A stretch of DNA of 32,754 bases from Rikenella microfusus (lineage in GTDB: Bacteria > Bacteroidota > Bacteroidia > Bacteroidales > DYQK01). The position numbers were made by a program, and so were the translations under genes. The notes beneath the pieces are model-generated. The model worked only from the letters and a program-made list of their open reading frames with translations, was not told where the DNA came from and did not search any database. Shown one piece after another: positions 1-7,420 of this stretch. The DNA is taken from assembly GCA_020719385.1 (NCBI GenBank), contig DYQK01000021.1, positions 4,432 to 37,185 on the forward strand, read 5' to 3'. Numbering within the stretch: the first letter of the stretch is position 1; every line of letters begins with the position of its first letter.

Positions 1-35
1 AATTTTTTCTGTAAAATTTTAATTTTTAGAAAAAA

Positions 36-61
36 TTTGTCAGACTAAAAAATCTGACAAA
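36..61 (-). terminator. Intrinsic terminator downstream of the flavoprotein gene
   Basis: A perfect 9-bp stem (36-44 pairs with 53-61) encloses an 8-nt loop. Read on the minus strand it is followed at once by a run of T. It lies 25 bp after the stop codon of the minus-strand flavoprotein gene, so it most likely ends that transcript. Confidence 0.75.
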
Positions 62-86
62 ATTTAATTTTTTTCGACAAAAAAGT

Positions 87-665
87 TTATTGATGTAATT
101 TTTTCAACAGCCAAGCGATGTTTTTACCCAAAATTTTCATTGTTCGCACACCTTCGGCATCGTTTAATACGCCGTTTTTTTCCTGATGTCCCATTCCGAG
201 ATTCCAATAACACGAACCAGGAACAATCATTTGGTTGATTAAGAAAAAATGGTTTATTGCGTCAAAAGTCGGAACAGAACCCGCCCTTCGCACAGCAACA
301 ACCGCCGCACCGATTTTTTTTGCAAACATTGCGTCATTTCGCAACGCAACAATACCTGAACGGTCAATTAACGCTTTTATCTCGGTGCTAACATTCGAAA
401 AATAGGTCGGCGAACCAAGAATTATCCCGTCTGCGGCAATCATTTTCTCAATAACTTCGTTAATCTCATCATCTTCGATGGAGCAACGTTTATTTTTTGC
501 CACCGCACATTTCATACAAGCGGTGCAACCGTGCAGTTTTTTTCCGCCGAGTTGATAAAATTCCGTTTCGATTCCCTCGTTTTGAAGTTCTTCGAAAACC
601 ATGTTTATCAAATGAAACGTATTTCCGTCTTTTCGCGGACTTCCATTTATCGCAAGAATTTTCAT
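87..665 (-). CDS. Iron-sulfur flavoprotein / NADPH-dependent FMN reductase family
   Basis: The 192-residue protein has the flavodoxin-like fold of the FMN-reductase/iron-sulfur flavoprotein family. It opens with a beta strand and the phosphate-binding loop NGSPRKDGNT, followed later by GSPTYF, both typical FMN contacts. Around residues 47-61 a cysteine cluster C-x2-C-x2-C-x7-C resembles the compact 4Fe-4S site of archaeal Isf proteins, so I expect FMN plus an iron-sulfur cluster and an electron-transfer role; the physiological partner cannot be read. The open frame continues upstream to 725, but the family N-terminus begins at the ATG at 665, and a good Bacteroidota promoter (695-702) lies 30 bp upstream, which supports that start. 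It is a single-gene unit with its own terminator, divergent from the M23 peptidase. Confidence 0.85.
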   Translation of the reverse strand: MKILAINGSPRKDGNTFHLINMVFEELQNEGIETEFYQLGGKKLHGCTACMKCAVAKNKRCSIEDDEINEVIEKMIAADGIILGSPTYFSNVSTEIKALIDRSGIVALRNDAMFAKKIGAAVVAVRRAGSVPTFDAINHFFLINQMIVPGSCYWNLGMGHQEKNGVLNDAEGVRTMKILGKNIAWLLKKLHQ

Positions 666-694
666 TTTTTTATTTATTTTAAAAAATTTCACTG

Positions 695-726
695 CAAAAA
701 TAATTTTTTTTTTATTTATTTGCAAA
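695..726 (-). promoter_or_regulatory. Promoter of the flavoprotein gene
   Basis: On the minus strand the sequence reads TTTG (726-723), a 20-bp spacer, then TATTTTTG (702-695), which is a full match to the Bacteroidota -33/-7 consensus. The start codon is about 25-30 nt downstream. The spacer contains a run of ten A (T at 704-713 on the plus strand). Confidence 0.65.
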
Positions 727-733
727 TTTTTTT

Positions 734-741
734 TATTTTTG
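734..741 (+). promoter_or_regulatory. -7 promoter element of the M23 peptidase gene
   Basis: TATTTTTG matches the TAnnTTTG consensus and lies 38 bp before the ATG at 780. I see no well-placed TTTG 18-20 bp upstream, so it is weaker evidence than the facing minus-strand promoter. Confidence 0.45.
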
Positions 742-779
742 TACGTTTTTTCGAATTAAAAAATATTAATTTTTGTTTT

Positions 780-2165
780 ATGAAAAAAATTTTTGTATTT
801 CTCTTTATTTTTTCGTTTTGTAAAAGTATTTTTTCGCAACAACATTCTCAATTTTTTGATTTTCAAGAATATAAATTTGAAAAAAATATTGAGTTTTCGC
901 AAAATGAATATTTGATTTTCAAAAAAAATGTTCAGAAGAATATCGAAATTCTTGCGAAAAAAGATGTTTTTAAAAATTTTTTCACAAAAACTTCTGTGAA
1001 ATTTCGTCTTCCGCTTCGCGAGAAGTCAGGAATTCAAAATTACGGTTTTTATTCTATTTCTGCTTATTTCGACCACGACACACTTTATCCCAATTCTCTC
1101 AAAGATTTTAACTGTCAACAATTTACTTATGACACGCAAGATGGTTATAATCACGCAGGTACGGATTTTTTTACCTTTCCCTTTCCTTGGAATAAAATGG
1201 AAAATGACGAGGTGGAAGTAATTGCCGCCGCAAACGGAATAATTGTTTACAAACAAGATGGAAATCGCGATAAAAATTGCGAAGCAGGAATAGATATTCC
1301 ATTTTGGAATGTTATTGTTTTGCAACATTCCGATGGAACGCTTACGTATTACGGGCATTTGAAGAAAAATTCAGTGACACAAAATAATGTCGGCGAGATG
1401 GTTTCTGCGGGCGATTATCTCGGTGTTGTTGGAAGTTCGGGCAGTTCGTCTACGCCGCATTTGCATTTTGAAGTCAATAACGAGAAAAATGAACCCATCG
1501 ACCCGTTTTCGGGCGAGTGTGGTGATTCTGTTTCTCTTTGGGAGACGCAAAAACCTTACGTGGATGCGGGAATAAATCAAATTACAACAAATTTTGCGTA
1601 CATAAATTTTCAGGAATGTCCGAATTCTGACATTTTAAATTTGCGAGATACTTTTTCCTTGTCCGATACGATATTTTTTTCGATATTTTTTCGCAATATT
1701 TCGTTAAATGATACGGTTTCGATAAAAATGATTTCTCCTTCGCAAACTCTTTGGGATTCTTGGGTTTGGAATTGTCCGTATCCGTTTTTTGCAGGCAGTT
1801 ATTTGCAGTTTTGGGCGAAATTATTTTCATCCGATGTGGGTGGAAATTGGAAAATCGAGGCAAATTATAAGGGGAAAACTTACGAAAAAGCGTTTTTTGT
1901 ACAAAAATCTTCAGAAATTTCACAAAATTTACCTCAAAACATAGAGATTGGTCCGAATCCTGCTTCTGAAATATTGACTGTAAAAAATGTTGAGGCAAAA
2001 AATTTGCGAGTAAAACTAATTTCTCTGCAAGGAATTTGTGTTTTTGAGAGATATTTTTCTGAAAAAAATATCGAAATTTCATTGAAAAATTTTGCGAGGG
2101 GAATTTATTTTTTGCAAATTTGCAGCGAGAAAGATTTTCAGAATTATAAAATTTTTGTAAAATGA
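780..2165 (+). CDS. Secreted M23 (LytM-type) metallopeptidase with T9SS sorting domain
   Basis: The 461-residue protein begins with a signal peptide (residues 1-19, ending SIFSQ). The M23 zinc peptidase domain is visible at about residues 115-240: HAGTD gives H125 and D129, and the PHLHFEV motif gives H227 and H229, the expected zinc and catalytic residues for cleaving peptidoglycan or other glycine-rich peptides. Residues ~388-461 form a type A C-terminal sorting domain (GPNPAS near its start, GIYFLQ and a final FVK strand), the signal for export by the type IX secretion system and surface attachment. The frame is open upstream to 531, but the signal peptide fixes the ATG at 780. Its stop overlaps the next gene's start (ATGA). 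A surface or released wall hydrolase is the likely role. Confidence 0.88.
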   Translation: MKKIFVFLFIFSFCKSIFSQQHSQFFDFQEYKFEKNIEFSQNEYLIFKKNVQKNIEILAKKDVFKNFFTKTSVKFRLPLREKSGIQNYGFYSISAYFDHDTLYPNSLKDFNCQQFTYDTQDGYNHAGTDFFTFPFPWNKMENDEVEVIAAANGIIVYKQDGNRDKNCEAGIDIPFWNVIVLQHSDGTLTYYGHLKKNSVTQNNVGEMVSAGDYLGVVGSSGSSSTPHLHFEVNNEKNEPIDPFSGECGDSVSLWETQKPYVDAGINQITTNFAYINFQECPNSDILNLRDTFSLSDTIFFSIFFRNISLNDTVSIKMISPSQTLWDSWVWNCPYPFFAGSYLQFWAKLFSSDVGGNWKIEANYKGKTYEKAFFVQKSSEISQNLPQNIEIGPNPASEILTVKNVEAKNLRVKLISLQGICVFERYFSEKNIEISLKNFARGIYFLQICSEKDFQNYKIFVK

Positions 2166-2695
2166 TTTTAAAATTGTTGCAATTTATTTGCGAACTGCTT
2201 GATAATACGAATATTGCGTATATGATTTCGGGCAGTATTGCGTCAAATGTTTATACGATACCTCGTATGACAAGAGATATTGACATTGTTATTGAATTGC
2301 CTCTTTCAAAAATTGATGAATTTGTATCAAAATTTTCGAATTTTTATTTTGATAAATTAACAATAAAAGAAGAAATTAAGCGGGAAGGAATGTTCAATAT
2401 CATTGATAATTCAACAGGTTTTAAAATAGATTTTATTATTCGGAAAAATTCTGAATATTATAATCTTGCTTTTAACCGTCGTAAACGAGTTAAAGAATTT
2501 GGCACAGAACTTTGGGTGATAAGTGTTGAGGATTTAATAATTGCAAAACTTATTTGGACGCAACAAATTTATAGCGAACAACAAATTCGTGATATTCAAA
2601 ATTTGTTATTATTTTCAGAAATAGATTTTGACTACATTATCGAGTGGTGCAAAAAGTTAAAGTTAAAAACTTTTAATTTATTTTTCAATGAATGA
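2162..2695 (+). CDS. Nucleotidyltransferase-fold protein (AbiEii / DUF6036-like)
   Basis: The 177-residue protein carries the polymerase-beta-type nucleotidyltransferase signature: GS at residues 24-25, then D39-I-D41 after an R-x-T-R stretch, and a third acidic residue at D90 in a beta strand (KIDFII). All three carboxylates needed to bind metal and NTP are therefore present. The family includes toxin-like members of AbiEii/MenT type and uncharacterised housekeeping relatives; I cannot tell which from sequence. It overlaps the M23 gene by 4 bp and the next small gene by 8 bp, so the two small genes are very probably translated as a coupled pair. The substrate is unknown. Confidence 0.7.
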   Translation: MILKLLQFICELLDNTNIAYMISGSIASNVYTIPRMTRDIDIVIELPLSKIDEFVSKFSNFYFDKLTIKEEIKREGMFNIIDNSTGFKIDFIIRKNSEYYNLAFNRRKRVKEFGTELWVISVEDLIIAKLIWTQQIYSEQQIRDIQNLLLFSEIDFDYIIEWCKKLKLKTFNLFFNE

Positions 2696-2969
2696 TACGC
2701 CGAAACATATTTTGCAAAAGCAATTTGAGATAGTTATGGCTCGTCCTTTGAGTGTGCGAATTTCTGAAATTTTCGATTTAACGGAGTTGTCGCGTCAAAT
2801 TATTTCGAATCGAATAAGAGAAAAATTTCCTGATATTTCAGAAATAGAGTTAAAAATTGAGTTATTTAAAACGTTTTATCGCTTTGATTTTGACAAAGAA
2901 ACGTTAGAAAAAATTGCCGTAAATATGCGAGATTGGTTAGAAAATCAAGCAAAAAATTCTAAAACTTAA
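2688..2969 (+). CDS. Small conserved partner of the nucleotidyltransferase, function unknown
   Basis: This is a 93-residue, mostly helical, soluble protein with no signal peptide. I recognise the type (N-terminus MNDTPKHI..Q, a central RxLVxNRIRK-like helix, an FDKETL segment) as a small protein that recurs in Bacteroidota next to nucleotidyltransferase-like genes, but no function is known to me. It starts 8 bp inside the upstream gene, which suggests translational coupling and possibly a toxin-antitoxin or enzyme-regulator pair. The next gene begins 6 bp after its stop. Confidence 0.65.
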   Translation: MNDTPKHILQKQFEIVMARPLSVRISEIFDLTELSRQIISNRIREKFPDISEIELKIELFKTFYRFDFDKETLEKIAVNMRDWLENQAKNSKT

Positions 2970-2975
2970 TTTTTT

Positions 2976-4322
2976 ATGAAAACCTTATTTTTTTCATTTT
3001 TTTTCATTTTTTCGTTTTCTTGTTTCGCTCAAGAAGGGTATAGAATCAAAATAAAAGTGAAGGGTTGGGAGAAAAAAGAGTTGCAACTTGGTTATTATCA
3101 AGAAGATAAGAAATTTTCTCTCAAAACTTCTACAACAGACAGAAAGGGTGAAGTCATTTTTTCGGACAAGGGAAAATTGCCTCGCGGCATTTATCTAATT
3201 ATTTTGCCGCAGCAAGGTTTTTTCGATTTTTTAATCAACGAAGACCAAGAATTTTCGTTAAAAACTGATACTTCTGACTTAATTTCGAAAATGGAAGTTT
3301 CTGGAAATGACGAGAATAAATATTTTTTCGATTATCAAAAATCAATGATAAAAAATAATCTGGAAATTGTTGAAATTGAGAAGAAATTGAAAAATTTTTC
3401 TGCAAAAAATAATTCTGAAAAAATTGATTCGGCAATGTGGCGGCAAAAAATTAAAAATATTCAAGAGGAAAGTGAACATTTGTGGAAAAAAGTTGTCAAT
3501 GAACACCCAAATTCGTTGCTCTCGGCGCTGCTTTCGACAATGAACGCTTACGATGAGGACGCTGAAAAATTTTTGAACAGAATTATTTTCGCTGAATCGG
3601 GCTTGCTGCGAACACCGTTTTATTTCAATATTATCCGTTTGTGGATTAAACGAAATATCGAGAAAAATTCTGCTTATATCATCTCTGAAAACGACAGATT
3701 TATTGAGAAATCAAGGGCAAACAAAGAAGTTTTTCAATATACAACTTTGTATTTGTTAAATTTTTATAATCAATTTTACAAAGCAGGAATAAATGATGTT
3801 GTTGTGCATTTGGCAGAGAAATATTTTTTGAATCCGCCTGCACAATGGCTTGATACTGCAATAATTAGCAGTATTTCTCAACGCGTGAGGAAGTTAAAAG
3901 TTTGTGCCATCGGTCAAGCAGCACCCGATATTACGGCTGAAAATATTGCGGGCGAGTTTATTTCGCTTTTGCAGGTGAACAAAAAATATACGTTTTTATT
4001 TTTTTGGTCAACAGGTTGTGGACATTGCGAGAAAGCAATTAATCTTTTTAAACAATATTTAACAGAAATTAAGGAAAATGATATGGAAATTTTCGGTCTA
4101 AACACAGAGCAAAATAAGGAGGAATGGAAAAAGTATGTCTCGCAGATGGAAATGAAATGGATAAATTGTATTGACCCAAATTCTACAACAAATTTTCGCG
4201 AGTTGTATTATGTTTACAGCACTCCGATTTTGTATGTTTTAGACTCGAAAAAAACAATTATCGCAAGATGTATCGGTGAAAATGAAATTGAATTTTTAGT
4301 GAAAAAAATGTTAAATAAATAA
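2976..4322 (+). CDS. Exported thioredoxin-like (TlpA/ResA-type) protein with DUF4369-like N-terminus
   Basis: The 448-residue protein has a signal peptide (about residues 1-18, cleavage after CFA). Residues 20-115 form a beta-rich domain like the DUF4369 modules that precede thioredoxin domains in Bacteroidota. A helical middle (about 120-310, similar to the DUF5106-type linker) follows, and the C-terminal thioredoxin fold (about 315-448) holds the redox motif C348-G-H-C351 in an FFWSTGCGHC context and a cis-proline region (YSTPILYV). It should act as a periplasmic or outer-membrane-facing thiol-disulfide reductase, perhaps in cytochrome or secreted-protein maturation; the substrate is unknown. 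It is the last gene of the plus-strand run and is followed directly by a strong terminator. Confidence 0.83.
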   Translation: MKTLFFSFFFIFSFSCFAQEGYRIKIKVKGWEKKELQLGYYQEDKKFSLKTSTTDRKGEVIFSDKGKLPRGIYLIILPQQGFFDFLINEDQEFSLKTDTSDLISKMEVSGNDENKYFFDYQKSMIKNNLEIVEIEKKLKNFSAKNNSEKIDSAMWRQKIKNIQEESEHLWKKVVNEHPNSLLSALLSTMNAYDEDAEKFLNRIIFAESGLLRTPFYFNIIRLWIKRNIEKNSAYIISENDRFIEKSRANKEVFQYTTLYLLNFYNQFYKAGINDVVVHLAEKYFLNPPAQWLDTAIISSISQRVRKLKVCAIGQAAPDITAENIAGEFISLLQVNKKYTFLFFWSTGCGHCEKAINLFKQYLTEIKENDMEIFGLNTEQNKEEWKKYVSQMEMKWINCIDPNSTTNFRELYYVYSTPILYVLDSKKTIIARCIGENEIEFLVKKMLNK

Positions 4323-4351
4323 AAAATTATTTAAAATTTTTCACAAAAATT

Positions 4352-4395
4352 TACTCTGAAAAAAGAATTTCAGGGTACTTTTTCTTTTTATTTTT
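4352..4395 (+). terminator. Intrinsic terminator of the peptidase-to-thioredoxin gene run
   Basis: A 10-bp stem (4352-4361 with 4368-4377, one T-G wobble) with a 6-nt loop is followed by an almost unbroken T-rich tail to 4395. It begins 30 bp after the thioredoxin-like gene's stop codon. Confidence 0.85.
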
Positions 4396-4423
4396 GCAAT
4401 TTAAACAAAATTTTTGCGATTTT

Positions 4424-4453
4424 TTTGTAATTCAAAAAAAGTTATTAATTTTG
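4424..4453 (+). promoter_or_regulatory. Promoter of the cheY gene
   Basis: TTTG at 4424-4427, an 18-bp spacer and TAATTTTG at 4446-4453 match the Bacteroidota consensus. The predicted transcript would have a leader of about 85 nt before the ATG at 4544, longer than at the other promoters here. Confidence 0.6.
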
Positions 4454-4543
4454 CGTTTTTAAAATAAAAAATTTTCGATTTTTCTTTTGAAAAAACGAAA
4501 AAAATTTGTAACATTGCAAATAAATTTTATAGTTTACTTTTTT

Positions 4544-4909
4544 ATGCAAAAAAAGATTTTAATTGTAGATGATTTTCAAAATACGCGTTACGTTACTCGC
4601 ACTGCTCTGGAGCGCGAGGGTTACAAAGTTCTTGAAGCGTGTGACGGCAAAGACGCACTGAAACATTTCAACGGTCAAGGTATTGACCTGGTGATAACAG
4701 ACCTCAATATGCCAGTAATGGACGGAATAACGCTTGTCGAAGAGATAAAAAAATTGCCTCTTTACCGTTATGTGCCGATTCTTTTGCTTACCACCGAGAC
4801 AAGCGAGGCAAAGAAAAAACGCGCCTTCGAAGCAGGAATTACGGGATGGATAAAAAAACCCTTCACTTTCGACAGATTTCTCGAAATGGTTAAAAAAGCG
4901 TTAAAATAA
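4544..4909 (+). CDS. cheY: CheY-type single-domain response regulator
   Basis: The 121-residue protein is one receiver domain with all conserved residues: acidic pocket D9-D10, phospho-acceptor D53 in the ITDLNMPVMDG segment, switch threonine T83, and K105-P106. It should accept phosphate from the CheA kinase encoded 65 bp downstream. The frame is open upstream to 4487, but the ATG at 4544 starts exactly at the first beta strand of the fold. An AT-rich hairpin spans its stop codon (4899-4925). The output partner (motor, gliding machinery or other) is not visible in the window. Confidence 0.88.
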   Translation: MQKKILIVDDFQNTRYVTRTALEREGYKVLEACDGKDALKHFNGQGIDLVITDLNMPVMDGITLVEEIKKLPLYRYVPILLLTTETSEAKKKRAFEAGITGWIKKPFTFDRFLEMVKKALK

Positions 4910-4925
4910 AATTTTTATTTTAACG
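4899..4925 (+). promoter_or_regulatory. Hairpin across the cheY stop codon
   Basis: An 11-bp perfect inverted repeat (4899-4909 with 4915-4925) with a 5-nt loop covers the cheY stop codon. It is not followed by a continuous T run, so it may be a partial attenuator or a stabilising 3' structure that reduces cheA expression relative to cheY. This is a guess from position. Confidence 0.35.
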
Positions 4926-4941
4926 TCTCTTGGTACTTTTT

Positions 4942-4961
4942 TTGTGTAATAAATTACACAA
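4942..4961. promoter_or_regulatory. Perfect 9-bp palindrome just upstream of cheA
   Basis: The arms TTGTGTAAT and ATTACACAA are separated by AA, giving a 20-bp dyad that ends 12 bp before the cheA start codon. It has the shape of a dimeric-regulator operator, or it could fold in RNA and mask the translation start. Confidence 0.4.
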
Positions 4962-4973
4962 TTCTAAAAACTT

Positions 4974-6605
4974 ATGAACGGAAATACGAAAATACAAGTT
5001 TTTCACGTACATTTTTTCCCAAACGAGGATATTTTCTCGCGTGGAGTAAATCCGTTTGCTATTCTCAACGAAATCAATGAGTTAGGTGCTTGCTTGGTTT
5101 GCCCATATTTTATAGAAATTCCTTCTCTCGAACATTTTGAAGTGGGAATATGTTTTTTCTCATGGAATATTTTTTTGGAAACTACAAAAACCGAATCAGA
5201 CATTGAAGATGTTTTTATGTTTGTTTTTGGGCAATATGAAATTCATCAAATCTCAACATTCTCGCTGCTTGGTAATGATGTTTTTTTGCAAAAAATTAAA
5301 GAGTTAATCAGTTTTTCGCCCTTAATTTCTGCCTCAGATTTAGAAAATTGCGTTAAAGATTTTTCCAACACCAAATCTGAAATAGAATTATTTATCGACA
5401 ATTCTGAAAACACAGAAAAAATTCTTATTCAAGACAATTCCTACGTCTACACGGGGCAAGCAACGTCAAGCATAAAAGTTTCCTCCGAGAAATTGGACAA
5501 TTTAATGAATTTAGTTAGCGAACTTATCACGAAACAAGCGGCACTGAGTCTGTTAGCGGAAGAGGAGAAAAACCCGAATTTATTAATTGTTATTGAAGAT
5601 ATAGAAAAAATTACGCGAAAATTAAAAGATAACGCACTCAATATTCGTCTTGTTCCTATTAATAATTTATTGTTGAGTCTGCGGCAAATGGTTCATCAAA
5701 TTGCGGCAGAGTTAAATAAGGAAGTCGATTTTGCCATCGAGGGCGGCGAAACTGAATTAGACAAAAATATCATTGATTATCTCGCAACCCCTTTGATGCA
5801 CATTTTGCGAAACAGCATTGACCACGGAATCGAGCAGGCAGAAGTGCGAGTACAAAAAGCGAAACCGCCGAAGGGTCGTTTGCAACTTTTTGCGTTTCAC
5901 ACAGGGACAAATGTTTTTATTCAGATTCACGATGACGGTGCAGGAATCGATGTTCACGAGATTCGAGAAAAGGCAATACAAAAAAATTTAATCCCAAAAG
6001 ATGCCATTTTAACCAACAAAGAAATTTATAATTTATTATTTATTCCACATTTTTCTGCCGCAAAACGAGTTACAGAAACATCAGGAAACGGAATGGGACT
6101 CGATATTGTTAAACAAAAAATATTTTCGCTGCGCGGCGAGGTAGAAATTGATTCTGAATTGCACTTGGGAACAATTGTTACGATAAAATTGCCGCTAACG
6201 CTTTCTATTATTGATACTTTGTTGATAAGTATAGATCATTTTCGATTTTTAATTCCTGTTTCGGCTGTCGATTCTTGCGAGGAAATTGAACATTCGGAGT
6301 TGATAAAAATTCATCAGAAACGTTTTATTTTAAATGATGAACTTGTGCCGTTTCTTTATTTGCGAGATGAATTTGAAATTCTCGAAAATCCGCCTGATAT
6401 TGAGAAAATTATCGTTGTAAAATATGAGGAAAAACGCGTTGCGTTAATTGTTGACACAATAATTGGTGAGCATCAGGCAGTTTTGAAACCTTTGGGTGAA
6501 ATTTTTAAAAATCAAGATTATTTCTCTGGGGCAAGTATTTTGGGAGACGGAAATGTGGCGTTTGTTATTGATGTGAATAAATTAATTAAACGAAAAAATA
6601 AATGA
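4974..6605 (+). CDS. cheA: CheA-like histidine kinase lacking the HPt (P1) domain
   Basis: The 543-residue protein starts directly with the P2-like domain (about residues 7-115, with NEDIFSRGVNPFAIL and ELG), followed by a linker, the P3 dimerisation helices (about 165-235), the P4 ATPase (about 240-405) and the P5 CheW-like regulatory domain (about 410-540). ATP-binding motifs are intact: N box H276-I-L-R-N280 with D283-H-G, G1 box D320-D-G-A-G324, and a G2 box SGNGMGLD around 370-377. The N-terminal HPt domain with its phospho-accepting histidine is absent, and only 64 bp separate the gene from cheY, so it is not simply missed upstream. Kinase activity should be possible only on an HPt protein supplied in trans. 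The start of the GNAT gene overlaps its stop (ATGA). Confidence 0.85.
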   Translation: MNGNTKIQVFHVHFFPNEDIFSRGVNPFAILNEINELGACLVCPYFIEIPSLEHFEVGICFFSWNIFLETTKTESDIEDVFMFVFGQYEIHQISTFSLLGNDVFLQKIKELISFSPLISASDLENCVKDFSNTKSEIELFIDNSENTEKILIQDNSYVYTGQATSSIKVSSEKLDNLMNLVSELITKQAALSLLAEEEKNPNLLIVIEDIEKITRKLKDNALNIRLVPINNLLLSLRQMVHQIAAELNKEVDFAIEGGETELDKNIIDYLATPLMHILRNSIDHGIEQAEVRVQKAKPPKGRLQLFAFHTGTNVFIQIHDDGAGIDVHEIREKAIQKNLIPKDAILTNKEIYNLLFIPHFSAAKRVTETSGNGMGLDIVKQKIFSLRGEVEIDSELHLGTIVTIKLPLTLSIIDTLLISIDHFRFLIPVSAVDSCEEIEHSELIKIHQKRFILNDELVPFLYLRDEFEILENPPDIEKIIVVKYEEKRVALIVDTIIGEHQAVLKPLGEIFKNQDYFSGASILGDGNVAFVIDVNKLIKRKNK

Positions 6606-7141
6606 ACAAATTTTTGCTCGAAACAGAAAATGTTAAACTGCGGGCTGTCGAGCCACAAGATGTAGATTTATTGTATAAATGGGAAAATAATACAGAAATT
6701 TGGAGAATCAGCAATACGCTTGTGCCGTTTTCGAAATTTCTGTTGAAAAAATATATCGAAAATTCATATCTCGATATTTATCAAGTTAAACAATTGCGTT
6801 TAATAATTGATTATAAACGAGATACGTTAAAATCTGTCGGAACAATAGAATTATTTGATTTTGATGCTTTTCATCAAAGAGCAGGAATTGGAATTTTAAT
6901 TGCAGAAAACGAATTTCGCAGAAAACATATTGCAAGCGAAGCGTTGACAATTTTGGTAAATTATTGTTTTGAAATTTTGCAGTTGCATCAAATTTTTTGC
7001 AACATCTCTGCGACCAACGAGGCAAGTTTAAATTTGTTTAAAAATCAAGGTTTTGAGATAATTGGGGTAAAAAAAGATTGGTTAAAATCTCTCGCGGGTT
7101 GGGAAGACGAACTTATGTTGCAAAAAATTTCCGAGATATAA
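6602..7141 (+). CDS. GNAT-family N-acetyltransferase (RimJ/RimL/SpeG-like)
   Basis: The 179-residue protein fits the GNAT fold: N-terminal LRAVEPQDVDLLYKWENN (strand 1 and helix 1), a GTIELFDFD strand, the acetyl-CoA pyrophosphate loop as RRKHIASEAL at about residues 101-110, and a C-terminal NEASLNLFKNQGFEIIG motif typical of RimJ/RimL-like enzymes. It should transfer acetyl from acetyl-CoA to an amine, but the acceptor is unknown. Its ATG overlaps the cheA stop by 4 bp, which implies co-transcription with cheY-cheA. A link to chemosensory signalling is possible but not shown. Confidence 0.8.
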   Translation: MNKFLLETENVKLRAVEPQDVDLLYKWENNTEIWRISNTLVPFSKFLLKKYIENSYLDIYQVKQLRLIIDYKRDTLKSVGTIELFDFDAFHQRAGIGILIAENEFRRKHIASEALTILVNYCFEILQLHQIFCNISATNEASLNLFKNQGFEIIGVKKDWLKSLAGWEDELMLQKISEI

Positions 7142-7165
7142 AATTCACACAATTTTTCGTTTAAA

Positions 7166-7198
7166 ATTTCTCACAAAAATACGATTTTTGTGAGAAAT
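7166..7198. terminator. Perfect 15-bp hairpin after the GNAT gene
   Basis: Arms 7166-7180 and 7184-7198 are fully complementary around a 3-nt loop. It lies between the end of the GNAT gene and the end of the convergent NACHT remnant, so it probably terminates both. There is no T run on the plus strand, which makes plus-strand termination less certain. Confidence 0.5.
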
Positions 7199-7208
7199 AA
7201 CAAAAAAA

Positions 7209-7370
7209 TTACGGCAAAGACGCAAAATAATCTTGCAAAATTTTATGGCGAAAACGATAACTGCCGCCATCATTATGCTCCAAAAAACGACAAGCACAAC
7301 CATATTCCAAAAAATCCACATAACGAAGCGGCATAACGCCCTCTAAATAAAAACAAAAACGCAAAATAAG
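7209..7370 (-). pseudogene. 3' remnant of a NACHT/STAND-type NTPase gene
   Basis: On the minus strand a 53-codon segment reads as the last part of a NACHT-type NTPase: an LRFCFYLEG segment, then LRYVDFLEYG, a short hydrophobic helix, GGSYRFRHKILQDYFASL and a natural stop. In full-length bacterial NACHT proteins this pattern (Y-x-F-x-H-x2-L-x-[DE]-[YH]-F-A) closes the NTPase-associated helical region. Nothing upstream in the frame continues the homology: it breaks at about 7370, where the promoter region of the restriction-modification cassette begins. I read it as a gene truncated when the cassette was inserted or the locus recombined. No large NACHT part lies elsewhere in the window. Confidence 0.6.
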
Positions 7371-7394
7371 GGTAAATTTCAGACACAAATACAA

Positions 7395-7402
7395 TATTTT
7401 TG
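7395..7402 (+). promoter_or_regulatory. -7 promoter element of the controller/endonuclease operon
   Basis: TATTTTTG ends 18 bp before the ATG at 7421, so the predicted transcript has a leader of only about 12-14 nt. It makes a start at the TTG at 7400 unlikely, because that codon would lie inside the promoter. Confidence 0.6.
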
Positions 7403-7420
7403 TCGCCCAAATTTGAGAGA

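Noticed and set aside
531-779. 83-codon N-terminal extension of the M23 peptidase frame
   Set aside because: A typical signal peptide starts at 780, and the extension overlaps the flavoprotein gene and its promoter on the other strand.
4389-4396. TATTTTTG that could be a second cheY promoter
   Set aside because: It forms the T-rich tail of the upstream terminator, lies 150 bp from the start codon, and a better-spaced TTTG/TAATTTTG pair lies downstream.
7371-7420. C-box operator repeats for the HTH controller
   Set aside because: I found no paired short inverted repeats of the GACT/AGTC kind upstream of the gene, so I do not annotate an operator.
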